Positions 17,934 to 28,317 of a stretch of 33,621 nt of DNA are shown here, in pieces; within the stretch, counting starts at the first letter, position 1; each line of letters begins with the position of its first letter. The DNA is from Verrucomicrobiota bacterium (GTDB lineage Bacteria > Verrucomicrobiota > Verrucomicrobiia > Limisphaerales > UBA9464), in assembly GCA_029865985.1 (NCBI GenBank), contig JARXAF010000214.1, forward strand, positions 1-33,621, written 5' to 3'. The position numbers were made by a program, and so were the translations under genes. The notes beneath the pieces were generated by a model. The model ran no database searches and was not told where the DNA came from. It saw only the letters and a list, made by a program, of their open reading frames with translations.

Positions 17934-19591
17934 AGTGAGGCGGTGCGTTTCGAGCGAACGGTTCTCAGTAGACGCCAGCCAATCAGCGCGAGGGAACCTT
18001 GTGCGAAGAGGTCGCCGTGTCGGTGGTAGGGGGTCTCGGTGCGGGGGAGACCCATGGGCACGGTGATGAGCAAGACACCGGGCGCATAGACGTTGCCATC
18101 CGGGTAGCCGAGAAGATCGCGCGGCGTGCCGCAGGCGTCCCACCATCCGGTGATGCCGTTGTTGCACACCCGCACCAAGGCCACGCCATTCTCGACAGCC
18201 CGGAAGACCGCGCTCGACGTGTGCTGCCACTGCGCGGCGCTCTCGGCGAACCAGCCGTCATTGGTGATGCCCAGGATGAAATCGACACCGGGTTGGACAT
18301 GGTCCCGGATGCCGTGCGGGAAGACGTCTTCGAAGCAAATCACCGGGGCTGCGGTGGCTCCGCCGGTGAAGCGGAAGGTCCACGGGCGATCACCGCTGTC
18401 GAACCCGTCGCCAATGGGTGTGATCCACTTGAGGAAGGGGAGCCACCGGGCCAGAGGGACGTACTCTCCGAAGGGTACCAGTCGCCGCTTCCAGTAGGCC
18501 GGCGGCATGGATCCGTCACCGCGCCGCAGGAAGGCTGCGTTGTAGCGGGCCACGCCGAGGCGATCCCCGGTCCCGGCCTCGCGGGTTACCGAGTCGTCGG
18601 CCCCGAGGATCCAGTCGGGTCCGTTCTTGCCGATGAGGGCGACCATGCGGCTGTAGTTGGTCTCCGTCAGTCCGAAGGTGCCTTCGGGCCAGACCAGCAC
18701 TTCGGGCTCCAAGGCCAGCGCCTGTCGCGACAGGTTTTCGATCTTCGTGAACGTGCGGCCTTGTTCGTCGGGATCCCATTGGAGGGTTTGCGGCACGGAG
18801 GGTTGGACCAGACTCATGCGGACGGTCTTCGGGTTGGCCTGGCGCTCCAGGCGACGGTAACCCATGACCTCCCAGAATCCCCAGCCCATGACGAGCAAGG
18901 TGACCATGAGCGGGAGTCGTGCCTCGGCGGTCCAGTTCCAGCGGGATTCGGGGCGCAAACCCATGCTCAGGAAAGCCCCTCCCAAGGCCAAGCTGCTCCA
19001 ACAAACAAGGAAGGAAACGCCGTACACCCCGGTCACGCTCGCCAGTTGGATCAGGGGCAATTGACGCCATTGGCTCACTCCCAGAGGGGCCCAGGGAAAT
19101 CCACTCAACAACATCGAACGCAAGTACTCGAGAGCGACCCAGCCGAGGGCGAGGGTCATGAGTCGCGAAGCCCGTACGGCCCAGGCATCGCGGGCATAGG
19201 CCTTTGCTCCAAAGAGCCAGGAGGCCCAGCCTCCGGTCGGTCGGTCGGTTTTGGCGTCGTCACCATTGAGTCGTAGCCCGAGGCGGATCCAGAGCGCCGG
19301 GAACAACGCACAGTAGGCGCTCAAGGCCACCCATCCGGCGTAGGCGCCGACGGGGAAGGGGATGTGACGCATCCAGCGGAGCAAGACCAGGAAGTGGACG
19401 AGGCCCGCGATGTACCCATAGCGGAAACCCTCCGGCCCGCGCAGTCCGCAAGCGCCGAACCAAAGAAGTGCCGGGGCGATCCAGGCGAGCCCGGCCCAAC
19501 CGGGAGTGGGATGGGCCAAGGCACCCGCCAAACCGGCCAGCACCGCCACCGGGTATCGCTGTGTCTCTCGGTTGATCCAAGCGCTCGTCAC
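17924..19591 (-). CDS. lnt: Apolipoprotein N-acyltransferase
   Basis: Multiple TM segments plus nitrilase-fold motifs VWPEGTFG, KRRLVPFGEYVPL, APVICFEDVFP. Confidence 0.92.
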   Translation of the reverse strand: MTSAWINRETQRYPVAVLAGLAGALAHPTPGWAGLAWIAPALLWFGACGLRGPEGFRYGYIAGLVHFLVLLRWMRHIPFPVGAYAGWVALSAYCALFPALWIRLGLRLNGDDAKTDRPTGGWASWLFGAKAYARDAWAVRASRLMTLALGWVALEYLRSMLLSGFPWAPLGVSQWRQLPLIQLASVTGVYGVSFLVCWSSLALGGAFLSMGLRPESRWNWTAEARLPLMVTLLVMGWGFWEVMGYRRLERQANPKTVRMSLVQPSVPQTLQWDPDEQGRTFTKIENLSRQALALEPEVLVWPEGTFGLTETNYSRMVALIGKNGPDWILGADDSVTREAGTGDRLGVARYNAAFLRRGDGSMPPAYWKRRLVPFGEYVPLARWLPFLKWITPIGDGFDSGDRPWTFRFTGGATAAPVICFEDVFPHGIRDHVQPGVDFILGITNDGWFAESAAQWQHTSSAVFRAVENGVALVRVCNNGITGWWDACGTPRDLLGYPDGNVYAPGVLLITVPMGLPRTETPYHRHGDLFAQGSLALIGWRLLRTVRSKRTASLQG

Positions 19592-19742
19592 GCGGTCAGC
19601 CTACTCCCTACAACCCGGTTCCGGCGAGGAACGGTTTAGGTCGGTACCCGATCGAATTCCAAATTTCGTCTGGGATTGCATTCCTGACCCTGCAAGCAAC
19701 CTTTTCGGCCTCGCACATCCAAGGGGATCGCTGTGAGATCCA

Positions 19743-20990
19743 ATGACCGAATCCCGAGAGCGAAGACTCCTGCTGCTGTTGGCGGCAGTGCAGTTCACCC
19801 ATGTGCTGGATTTCATGGTGATGCTCCCGCTCGGGCCGCAATTGATGCGGGACCTCCACATCGGTCCGTTGGGTTTCAGCGCGCTGTTGGGGTGCTATTC
19901 GGTGGCGTCGGGGGTGGCGGGATTTTTTGGATCCACCTTCATCGACCGGTTCGAGCGACGCTCGCTCCTGGTTGTGACCTATTTGGGATTCATCGTCGGA
20001 ACGCTCGGTTGTGCGCTCTCCCACAGCGCCGCCATGTTGGGTTTGTCTCGCTCGATTTGCGGAATCTTCGGTGGCCTGTGTGGTTCGTTGGTCATGACGG
20101 TGGCCTCGGACCTGGTGCCTCCCCAGCGTCGGGCGGCCGGCTTGGGCTTGGTCACCACTTCCTTTTCTGTGGCGGCGGCTTTCGGAGTTCCCTTGGGTCT
20201 GGCACTGGCCAATCGATTCGATTGGGAGGCGCCTTTTTGGGGTGTGGCGATTCTTTCGGCGATCTTGTGCGGGTTGATTTCTGTGAACTTGCCGACCCTC
20301 AAGGATCACATCCATCCCGGTGCCCGCTTTGGTTTTACTCCCATGCTGGAAGTGATCCGGGACGCGAACGCGCGTCGGGCATTGGCCTTCTATGGGATGC
20401 TGGTCTTCGCCCACTTCGCCATCATTCCGATGCTGGCGCCGTACCTCATCGGCAATGTTCATCTGGCGGAGGAGAGGTTGTTTTTGGTTTATCTCGTGGG
20501 TGGCATTTTGAGTCTCTTCAGCACGCCCCGCATCGGCCGGTTGGCGGACGAATTGGGGCAGGTTCGCGTGTATGCGGGTTTGGTGGGTTTCGCCATCGTG
20601 ATCACCTTGGCCATCACGCATGCCCGTCCGATGCCGCTCTTCGGTTTGTTGCTCTTGGGGGGATCGTTCTTCGTTTTTGCCAGCGGCCGGTTCATTCCAG
20701 CCCAGGCGATTCTCAGTCTGGCGGTGCCACCTCGGAGGCGGGGCGCGTTCATGAGTTTGAGCAGTTGCGCCCGCGACATCATGGCCGGACTGACCACCGC
20801 GGTGGGCGGCTGGCTCGTGGTCAAGACGCCTACCGGCGAGATTATCGGCTACGATCGATTGGGATGGATCGCAGTGGTTTCGGCTCTCTTGAGTCTTTGG
20901 TTGGCGACTCGGGTCCGGAATGTGGAGCACTCGGTCCCGATTGTCCCGGCAGCCCCCGCGGGTGATCAGGTAAACCGGTCCAACGGATGA
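19743..20990 (+). CDS. MFS transporter
   Basis: About 12 hydrophobic segments; LLAAVQFTHVLDFMVMLPLGPQLMRDL, STFIDRFERRSLL motif-A-like loop. Confidence 0.9.
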   Translation: MTESRERRLLLLLAAVQFTHVLDFMVMLPLGPQLMRDLHIGPLGFSALLGCYSVASGVAGFFGSTFIDRFERRSLLVVTYLGFIVGTLGCALSHSAAMLGLSRSICGIFGGLCGSLVMTVASDLVPPQRRAAGLGLVTTSFSVAAAFGVPLGLALANRFDWEAPFWGVAILSAILCGLISVNLPTLKDHIHPGARFGFTPMLEVIRDANARRALAFYGMLVFAHFAIIPMLAPYLIGNVHLAEERLFLVYLVGGILSLFSTPRIGRLADELGQVRVYAGLVGFAIVITLAITHARPMPLFGLLLLGGSFFVFASGRFIPAQAILSLAVPPRRRGAFMSLSSCARDIMAGLTTAVGGWLVVKTPTGEIIGYDRLGWIAVVSALLSLWLATRVRNVEHSVPIVPAAPAGDQVNRSNG

Positions 20991-21907
20991 CCGGCCAGGA
21001 AGGCTGCGGCCTCCATGCGTCGGCCTCCCTCCGGTTGAAGCAGTTGCAGCTCCAGAGCGCCGCGGCCGCAGGCCACTACCAGACGGCCCTTTCCGGAATC
21101 GATCCGATGACCCGGTGAGCCCGAGCCCTCGCAGGGAGTGGCGGCATGGATTTTTACCAGCCGGGTCTTGCCACCGCCCTCGGCATGACAGAACGCCCCG
21201 GGCCAGGGAGTGAATGCCCGCAGTCGCCGCCAAAGTTCCAACGCGGGCCGATCCCAAATCAGTCGCCCGTCTTCCTTGCTGATTTTTCGGGCCAACGAAA
21301 TTCCTGCTGAAGGCTGCGCCTGAGGTGTGATTCGGCCGTCCAAATAGTCAGGCAGTGACCGGATCAACAAGTCGCCTCCTAGATCTGCCAGACGGTCGTG
21401 GAGGGATTGGCCGGTGTCTTCATCGCGGATCGGGGTGGTGGCCGTGGTGACGATGGGTCCGGTGTCCAAACCGGCATCCATGCGCATGAGGGTGACGCCG
21501 GTTTCCTGAAGTCCATCGGCCAAGGCCCATTGGATGGGGGCGGCTCCCCGATAAGCCGGCAGCAACGACGTGTGGACGTTGAGGCAGCCGTGACGGGGGA
21601 CGTCGAGGAGCGCTTGAGGCAGCAGTTGGCCGTAGGCTGCGACCACCATGAGATCGGGGGCCAGGCAACGAAGGCGCTCGATGAAGACGGGATCCCGGGC
21701 TTTGGCGGGTTGATCGACGGGTATGCCTACCTCGAGGGCGGCTTGCTTGACCGGGGTGGGCTGTAGAGCCATGTCGCGTCCCTTGGGTCGATCCGGCTGG
21801 CTTACTGCGAGGATCACTTGCCAGCGCGGGTCGGCCGAAAGACGTCGCAGCACTGTGGCGGCGAGGTCGGCGGTTCCCATGAAGACCAGTCGGGGCAGGG
21901 CGGACAT
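20966..21907 (-). CDS. fmt: Methionyl-tRNA formyltransferase
   Basis: RLVFMGTADLAATVLRRL, VVAAYGQLLPQALLDVPRHGCLNVHTSLLPAYRGAAPIQWAL. Confidence 0.95.
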   Translation of the reverse strand: MSALPRLVFMGTADLAATVLRRLSADPRWQVILAVSQPDRPKGRDMALQPTPVKQAALEVGIPVDQPAKARDPVFIERLRCLAPDLMVVAAYGQLLPQALLDVPRHGCLNVHTSLLPAYRGAAPIQWALADGLQETGVTLMRMDAGLDTGPIVTTATTPIRDEDTGQSLHDRLADLGGDLLIRSLPDYLDGRITPQAQPSAGISLARKISKEDGRLIWDRPALELWRRLRAFTPWPGAFCHAEGGGKTRLVKIHAATPCEGSGSPGHRIDSGKGRLVVACGRGALELQLLQPEGGRRMEAAAFLAGHPLDRFT

Positions 21908-22039
21908 CGTCCGTCTACCATCTGCGACCGGGACCTTCGGATCAAGCGGCTCAGCCGGATCAAGCGGAACAATGCCGACGGAAAGGATGTCGGATGCGCC
22001 AACGATGAGCATCATCCCTCCGGGTTTTGCCTCGCAGAC

Positions 22040-23002
22040 TCACCAGGGCAACCGGTGTTGTCGCCAGGGAATTGGAGCCGGGTTTTCCGGGTCCCATTCG
22101 GCCGTGAGCCAGCCGCCATCTTTGAGCGCCTCGACCCCAGTGGGCGATGGACAAAGTCGTACCCGAAATTCCTTCCAGGCCTGTGCCCGATGCAGGGCGG
22201 TCGAATAGCGTTTCACCGACGACCCCAGTCCTCGGAGGATGGGCATGCCGGCCAGCGACGTGGCCAAGCGGGCGATGGCTGGCGAATGCAAGTGTCCGAT
22301 GATGGTGGATTCCCACTGAGGGAGACGGTCCCGAACCTCCGGCATCTCCGCCAGAAACGGCAGGGCAGAAGGATCGTGGCAAAAGAGGATGATGCGGCGG
22401 TCCGCTTCGAGCGAATTGAGTGCGGCCTTGATCTCGGAGAGGACTCGTTGTCGCTCCGCCCTCCAGACGGGCACCTCCTCGGGCAACAGCTCCGACTCGA
22501 AGGCGGGCAGCGCCACCAAGGTCGATGGCACGGCGATGAGTCGATGACGGCCGATGTCCCGCTGCCACCAGGCGGGAATGGACAATCGGGACTCGAGCCG
22601 CAACCAACTCTCCCAGCGTGGGCCTCCCACGCCGCCGAACAGACTGTGCTTGCCGAGTTCGTGGTCGCCAATGACCGGAAGCAACCGCTCACCATAAGCA
22701 GCCCGCAACGCGTTCAAGCACCGTTGGGCACTGTCGCAAGCGGCGTCATCGGAGATCCCCACGAAGGCTGAATCCACCGAATAGTCCCCGTTGGCGACGA
22801 CCAGATCCGGATCGGGATTGAGGGCCAGGATGCGGTCCAACTTGTCGTTGTGCGCCATGGGATCGGCCAGCCAGAAACCTTTGCGCCAGGCGGCGGCCAG
22901 AATGCGCTGCATTCGATGCGGCATCGCCCGCGCCTCGTATCCGCGTCGGGGTAGTTCGGCCGGCCCGGCCCAGTGCGGGTCGCTGACGACGAGGAGTTTC
23001 AT
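22040..23002 (-). CDS. Metallophosphoesterase
   Basis: LLVVSDPHWAGP, VVANGDYS, VIGDHE, FCHDPS, IIGHLHSPA motifs. Confidence 0.8.
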   Translation of the reverse strand: MKLLVVSDPHWAGPAELPRRGYEARAMPHRMQRILAAAWRKGFWLADPMAHNDKLDRILALNPDPDLVVANGDYSVDSAFVGISDDAACDSAQRCLNALRAAYGERLLPVIGDHELGKHSLFGGVGGPRWESWLRLESRLSIPAWWQRDIGRHRLIAVPSTLVALPAFESELLPEEVPVWRAERQRVLSEIKAALNSLEADRRIILFCHDPSALPFLAEMPEVRDRLPQWESTIIGHLHSPAIARLATSLAGMPILRGLGSSVKRYSTALHRAQAWKEFRVRLCPSPTGVEALKDGGWLTAEWDPENPAPIPWRQHRLPW

Positions 23003-23037
23003 GGCACGGCCGGGATTCGCACGGCCGCACACCAACC

Positions 23038-23943
23038 TCAGCGGACCATCCAGTCGACAATGGCCTTCTGGGTGTGGAGGCGGTTCTCGGCTTCCCGGAA
23101 AATGGTATCGGCGTGGGCTTCGAGGGTTTCTTCGGTGATTTCCTTGCCGCGATAGGCCGGCAGGCAGTGCATCACCAATGCTCCGGGGTTGGCCCGGCGC
23201 ACCAAGGTGTCGTTGATTTGGTAACCGGCCAGATCCTTCAAGCGTTGAGCGCCTTCAGCCTCCTTGCCCATGGATACCCAGACGTCGGTATACAGCACAT
23301 CGGCGCCGCTGGCGGCCGCGTCCAGATCGTCGGTGCAATGAATGGATCCTCCCGCCTTGCGGACGAGTTCTGCATCGGGTTGGTAGGCCTTTGGTGCGGC
23401 GATGCGCAGTTCAAAGCCCAGACGGGCGGCGGCCCAGATCCAGCTGGCGGGCACATTGCAGGCGCCATCGCCCACGAAAGTCACCACCTTGCCTTGGATG
23501 GATTGGCCCCGCTGCTCTTCGAAGGTGAAGATGTCGGTGAGAATTTGGCAGGGGTGTTCCGCATCGGTCAGCGCGTTGACCGTTGGGATGCCCGAGAACT
23601 GGGCGAAATCCTCGACATCTTGCTGGGCGAAGGTGCGGATCACCGCGCCGTGGATCATGCGTCCCAAGACGCGGGCGGTGTCTTTGATGGGTTCGCCGCG
23701 GCCGAGTTGGATGTCTCCAGCATTGAGAAAGAGCACTTCGGCACCGAGTTCCCGCAGACCGACTTCAAAGCTGACGCGGGTCCGGGTGGAACTCTTGCTG
23801 AAGATGAGCGCCCAGGTCTGGCCGACCAGTGGTCGGTCATGCTGACCCCGGCGGTTCTTGAACGCGGGAACACGGTTCAAGATCTCCCGCATTTCAGTGC
23901 CGGACAGGGCCTCGAGGCTCAACAGGTGTTTCATCGTACGCAT
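23038..23943 (-). CDS. argF: Ornithine carbamoyltransferase
   Basis: FSKSSTRTRVSFEVG, HPCQILTD, VMHCLPAYRGKEITEE. Confidence 0.95.
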   Translation of the reverse strand: MRTMKHLLSLEALSGTEMREILNRVPAFKNRRGQHDRPLVGQTWALIFSKSSTRTRVSFEVGLRELGAEVLFLNAGDIQLGRGEPIKDTARVLGRMIHGAVIRTFAQQDVEDFAQFSGIPTVNALTDAEHPCQILTDIFTFEEQRGQSIQGKVVTFVGDGACNVPASWIWAAARLGFELRIAAPKAYQPDAELVRKAGGSIHCTDDLDAAASGADVLYTDVWVSMGKEAEGAQRLKDLAGYQINDTLVRRANPGALVMHCLPAYRGKEITEETLEAHADTIFREAENRLHTQKAIVDWMVR

Positions 23944-24060
23944 CGATTCCGCGTCGCACCGATAGACCAGGACGAGCGGAAAGGTGATTGCCTACACCAG
24001 CGCGGCCCATCCCGTCACGTAATAATCTGGAGACGACTCGCGTGTTTGTCGGGAGGTGGT

Positions 24061-27000
24061 TCAGTCGATCCGGATCCGGTAGAAGGCGCCACCGGTCGGC
24101 GGCAACGGATCTTGGAAAGCCTGCGAGCCAGCCGAACCTCCCAGACCCGTTGCAATGGGTGTGAAGGGGCCTTCCAGTCGATCGGCCCGGAGGACCGAAT
24201 ACTGCCGACCGAGAAGGCCTTGCCAGTGCAATTCGGTTCCGAGGGCTCCGTTGGCTCCGACCACCGCGGAAAATCCCTGCACCCGCAAGGGCGAGGCGCC
24301 GTCCGCGGGGTTGGATCCTTGCTGGAGTTCTTCCCGGGTGGAGAGGCCGTCTCCGTCCGGATCGGCATCTGCGACATTGCTCAAGGTGGGAAAATACTCG
24401 AGTTCCTGGGCATCGATGAGGCCATTGCCGTCCTGGTCTTCGGTCGCAGGATTGAGGCGAATCACCTCGGCTTGTGAGCCGACGGCGTTGTGCAAATGCA
24501 ACAGCAGCGCCTGCACCACCGACGTGCTCCGGGCGACACGCAGTCGCAGTCGTTGGCCCTCCGGGAACCACGGCGAGGCATCCAGGCCGGGGGTTTCGGT
24601 GGCCACTTGCGGGGCGGCGAGGTCGAAGGTGGCCCAACCGGTGGTTTCGTTGGCGCCTTCAGTGGCGGCACTAATCCGATAGCGGAAAGAGGTTTTACGG
24701 GCGCCCAAGCCCAATGCGGAAGCTGGGATGGAATGCACCAGGACGCCATTGTGGAAGAGCGCGGTGTCCCGGGAACGCGGATCGAGAGCATTGAGGGTGC
24801 CGCCTTCGATCCAATTGGTGCCGCCGGTGGGCATCACTGCGGAGACCAGGAAGTCATTGGAAAGTGAGTCGTCCGTGATGTCGTTGCCATTGAGGTTTCC
24901 TGCAGTGGAGTTGACCACCCGGGCGTCCACTGAGCCGTTGTTGTCGAGGTCGATTTCCACGTCGAGGGAGTTGAAAACCCGTTGCGGAGTGATCCATTGG
25001 CCGGCGGTCGCCAGTCCGAAGAAGATGCGTGCAGAAGCGATGTCACCACCGGGCTTGTCGGTGGCGGCCCCATAGGCCAACAGGTCGGCCGCCCCATTGG
25101 GAAAAGCCAGGTTGCGCGAGGGGCTGATGCCTCCCAACTGGAACACCCCGACCAAACCTGCGGCTTGTTGGCCGTCGCGGAGGGTGGGCAATGGCACGGT
25201 GGTCATCCCCGATCCGGCTGGAAGTCCGACCCTCAAGGCGCCGGCATGGGCCGGGGCCAGCGCTCGGATGATGGCATGCCAGGGCACATGGATGGGGACC
25301 GGCCCGCCATGAAACCAGAGTTGACCACTGGATTCTGGCATCTTGGGTCGGAAGCGGGTCCCGAGAATATCCGGGGTGGTCGGGTCATCGCCGACGCCCA
25401 CCGGGCTGGCCTCGAAACGGAAGGGGATGGCCACTTCTTGGCCCGCGGACACGGTGACCTGATTGAGCAGGGGCACCATTCGGGCCGCGCTCGATCCCAC
25501 TGTGTTGCTGGCGGAGATGTTCAAGGTCACGGGGCGACTGCCTTTGTTGGTCAATCGGACTCGGCGCTCCTCGGTGTAGGGAGCCGCCAGTTCCAGGGCT
25601 CCCATGGAAATGGAGACCTGATCGCTGGCCGAGGCGTTGCGCGCGATGAGTGGGGTGGCCAACGCACCGATCACGGCGACCCGGCCAGCGCCGACCCGGG
25701 ATTCGGGATAGGGCACTCCATCCGCGTTGGCCGTGAGGGCGGCGGTGTTCATGAGAGCCGCCTTGATTTCCAAGGCATTCCAGGTGGGACGAGCTTGTCG
25801 CATCAAGGCCGCTGCACCGGCGACATGGGGTGCGGACATGGAGGTCCCGGTCATGGGGATGGAATCGGAGCCCAAGCCGGCGCGCGCGGAGGGAATGGCA
25901 CTGCCCGGTGCGGCGATGTCTGGCTTGAGGCGGCTGGTGTAGGCGACCGGCCCGCGGGAACTGGAGTCGTTGAGTCGGTCGGCGAGTTCGGGTCGGACCG
26001 TGGCAGAGCGGGGTTCGAGGGTGATGAAGAGCCCGTCACCGAGTCGGCGGCGGAGGATGGCACCGTCGGTTCGGGAAATCATCACGCCAGGAATTTTGAT
26101 GTCGCTGGTGTCTCCGGATCCGCCCATGGGGATGGGAAAGCCGTCCACATTGTTGACCATCACCACGGCCACCGCACCGGCTTGTTGGGCCGCCCGTACC
26201 TTGCTGGAGAAGAAGCAGGTGCCGCGGTCGATGAGGGCGATCTTACCTCGGATTTCGGAAGCATTGGAGACGCGGCCGTTGTCACCATCCTGGCAGGCGT
26301 TCAGGGGTTGGGTGGCGACGACTTGGGCGGAGATTTTGCCGGCGATGGCGATGGGATAGGTGAACACGCCTTCCACGGCCGCGTATTCTCCGACCACCTC
26401 GGAGGGAGCCGTGACGCTGATCGTGGAGGAGGTGGAGCCGTCATCGTAGGTGTTGGCCACGGTGATGGCCTTGGCCGCGGCTCCAGGGGATCCGATGACG
26501 TAATGGGTGTTGCCGGAGTTGCCCGCGGAAATAACCACCACGGTGCCCAGGTTGGCCAACCGATTGATGGTGGCGGTTTGTGAGGTCTCGTTATCGGTGG
26601 CGAAGGCGGACCCCAATGACAGGTTCAACACATCGACCCGGTCGGAGGTATTGCCGTCTTGATCCGGATCCGCGGCGAGATCCAGGGCCAGCGGAACGAG
26701 TGCCGTGTTGCCCCGGGATCCAAAAACCTTGTAGGCGATGAGCGAGGCCTCGGGGGCTACGCCAGGGCCGATCTTGAACTCATTGGTGTAGATACCCGGA
26801 CCGTAAGGGCCGGCGAAGGTGCGGTCGTCCGACAAGACCCCGAGGCCTGCAGCAATACCGGCCACATGGGAACCGTGTCCGTTGGCTCTGGGGTCCAGCG
26901 GATCGGCGTCGGGTTCGGGTGAGGTGCTGCCGAACTCCCCGCCGGCATCGTAGTTGTCACCGGCAAAATCCCAGCCTCCGACCACCTTGGCAGTTGGGAA

Positions 27001-27564
27001 TGATCCAGCCTCGATGATCGAGGGATCATTGGTCGCGTATTCCGCGGGATCGCCGGAGCCGCCGAGGTGCGCGTGCAAATAATCGATGCCCGAATCCACA
27101 ATGGCGATGCGCACGCCGCGCCCGGTGATTCCGGACTCTGCCCCTTGGGGTAGCCACACCGAGGGCGCACCGATGAAGGGAACCGACGTCCGGGTGTGGC
27201 GTTCGAGGGGTTGGATGCGTTCCACAGAGACGACCCCGGGAAGGGCGCGCAGTTGCTCGAGCGACGAATTTTCCGCCGTGACGATCAAACTGTTCGAGAG
27301 CGTGTAAGTGCTGCCCACCACCACAGTCCCAGAGCCGGCCAAGCGTTTTTGCAGCAGCGCATGTTCGCCGATCAAGGTTCGTCGTCTTGCTTTGCCGGCA
27401 TCAACCTGTGCTTTGCTGTCTTTCCCGGACTTGGCGGCAGTTTCACGAGCATCGAGCACAGATTCGCCTCCAATAAACAGTTGGTAAGTCTCGGGCGATG
27501 CCGACAGCAGGGAGGGCCAGCTGAGGCTGAGACCGAGGAAAATCAGGCGAAGGAGCCGGGTCAT
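24061..27564 (-). CDS. Secreted subtilisin-like serine protease (S8) with PA insert and C-terminal modules
   Basis: Signal peptide MTRLLRLIFLGLSLSWPSLLSAS; IVDSGIDYLHAHLG (Asp), GHGSHVAGIAAG (His), GTSMSAPHVAGAAALM (Ser); PA region GKIALIDRGTCFFSSKVRAAQQAGAVAVVMVNN; C-terminal DPDGDGLSTREELQQGSNPAD. Confidence 0.9.
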   Translation of the reverse strand: MTRLLRLIFLGLSLSWPSLLSASPETYQLFIGGESVLDARETAAKSGKDSKAQVDAGKARRRTLIGEHALLQKRLAGSGTVVVGSTYTLSNSLIVTAENSSLEQLRALPGVVSVERIQPLERHTRTSVPFIGAPSVWLPQGAESGITGRGVRIAIVDSGIDYLHAHLGGSGDPAEYATNDPSIIEAGSFPTAKVVGGWDFAGDNYDAGGEFGSTSPEPDADPLDPRANGHGSHVAGIAAGLGVLSDDRTFAGPYGPGIYTNEFKIGPGVAPEASLIAYKVFGSRGNTALVPLALDLAADPDQDGNTSDRVDVLNLSLGSAFATDNETSQTATINRLANLGTVVVISAGNSGNTHYVIGSPGAAAKAITVANTYDDGSTSSTISVTAPSEVVGEYAAVEGVFTYPIAIAGKISAQVVATQPLNACQDGDNGRVSNASEIRGKIALIDRGTCFFSSKVRAAQQAGAVAVVMVNNVDGFPIPMGGSGDTSDIKIPGVMISRTDGAILRRRLGDGLFITLEPRSATVRPELADRLNDSSSRGPVAYTSRLKPDIAAPGSAIPSARAGLGSDSIPMTGTSMSAPHVAGAAALMRQARPTWNALEIKAALMNTAALTANADGVPYPESRVGAGRVAVIGALATPLIARNASASDQVSISMGALELAAPYTEERRVRLTNKGSRPVTLNISASNTVGSSAARMVPLLNQVTVSAGQEVAIPFRFEASPVGVGDDPTTPDILGTRFRPKMPESSGQLWFHGGPVPIHVPWHAIIRALAPAHAGALRVGLPAGSGMTTVPLPTLRDGQQAAGLVGVFQLGGISPSRNLAFPNGAADLLAYGAATDKPGGDIASARIFFGLATAGQWITPQRVFNSLDVEIDLDNNGSVDARVVNSTAGNLNGNDITDDSLSNDFLVSAVMPTGGTNWIEGGTLNALDPRSRDTALFHNGVLVHSIPASALGLGARKTSFRYRISAATEGANETTGWATFDLAAPQVATETPGLDASPWFPEGQRLRLRVARSTSVVQALLLHLHNAVGSQAEVIRLNPATEDQDGNGLIDAQELEYFPTLSNVADADPDGDGLSTREELQQGSNPADGASPLRVQGFSAVVGANGALGTELHWQGLLGRQYSVLRADRLEGPFTPIATGLGGSAGSQAFQDPLPPTGGAFYRIRID

Positions 27565-27643
27565 GGGAAAGTGGATCGGTTTCTGGTCCTGAAGCTGGAT
27601 GCCAGGTGAAGAGCACGCCAGCCGTTTTCCTGTTTGGGTCAAT

Positions 27644-27681
27644 CCGAGCCTTTGGTGGGCGGACTTCCCAACCCGGCTCGG
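27644..27681. promoter_or_regulatory. Inverted repeat upstream of trpG/pabA
   Basis: CCGAGCC (27644-27650) and GGCTCGG (27675-27681), with partly complementary GGTGGG/CCCAACC inside. Confidence 0.35.
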
Positions 27682-27702
27682 TCCGATTAGCGTCTGTCCG
27701 CC

Positions 27703-28272
<570 letters not shown>

Positions 28273-28317
28273 TCCTGGGGCTCGCGTTGCCCGGGAGGTT
28301 CCGCTAGTCTTCGGAAT

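Noticed and set aside
17999-19276. 425 aa plus-strand ORF
   Set aside because: Antisense to lnt, which has its full catalytic signature.
19608-21257. 549 aa minus-strand ORF
   Set aside because: Antisense to the MFS transporter; low-complexity Arg/Gln/His composition, no family motif.
23074-24477. 467 aa plus-strand ORF
   Set aside because: Runs antisense across argF and into the protease; spans two real genes.
24982-26583. 533 aa plus-strand ORF, Gly/Asp/His rich
   Set aside because: Antisense shadow of the S8 protease, whose catalytic motifs are unambiguous.
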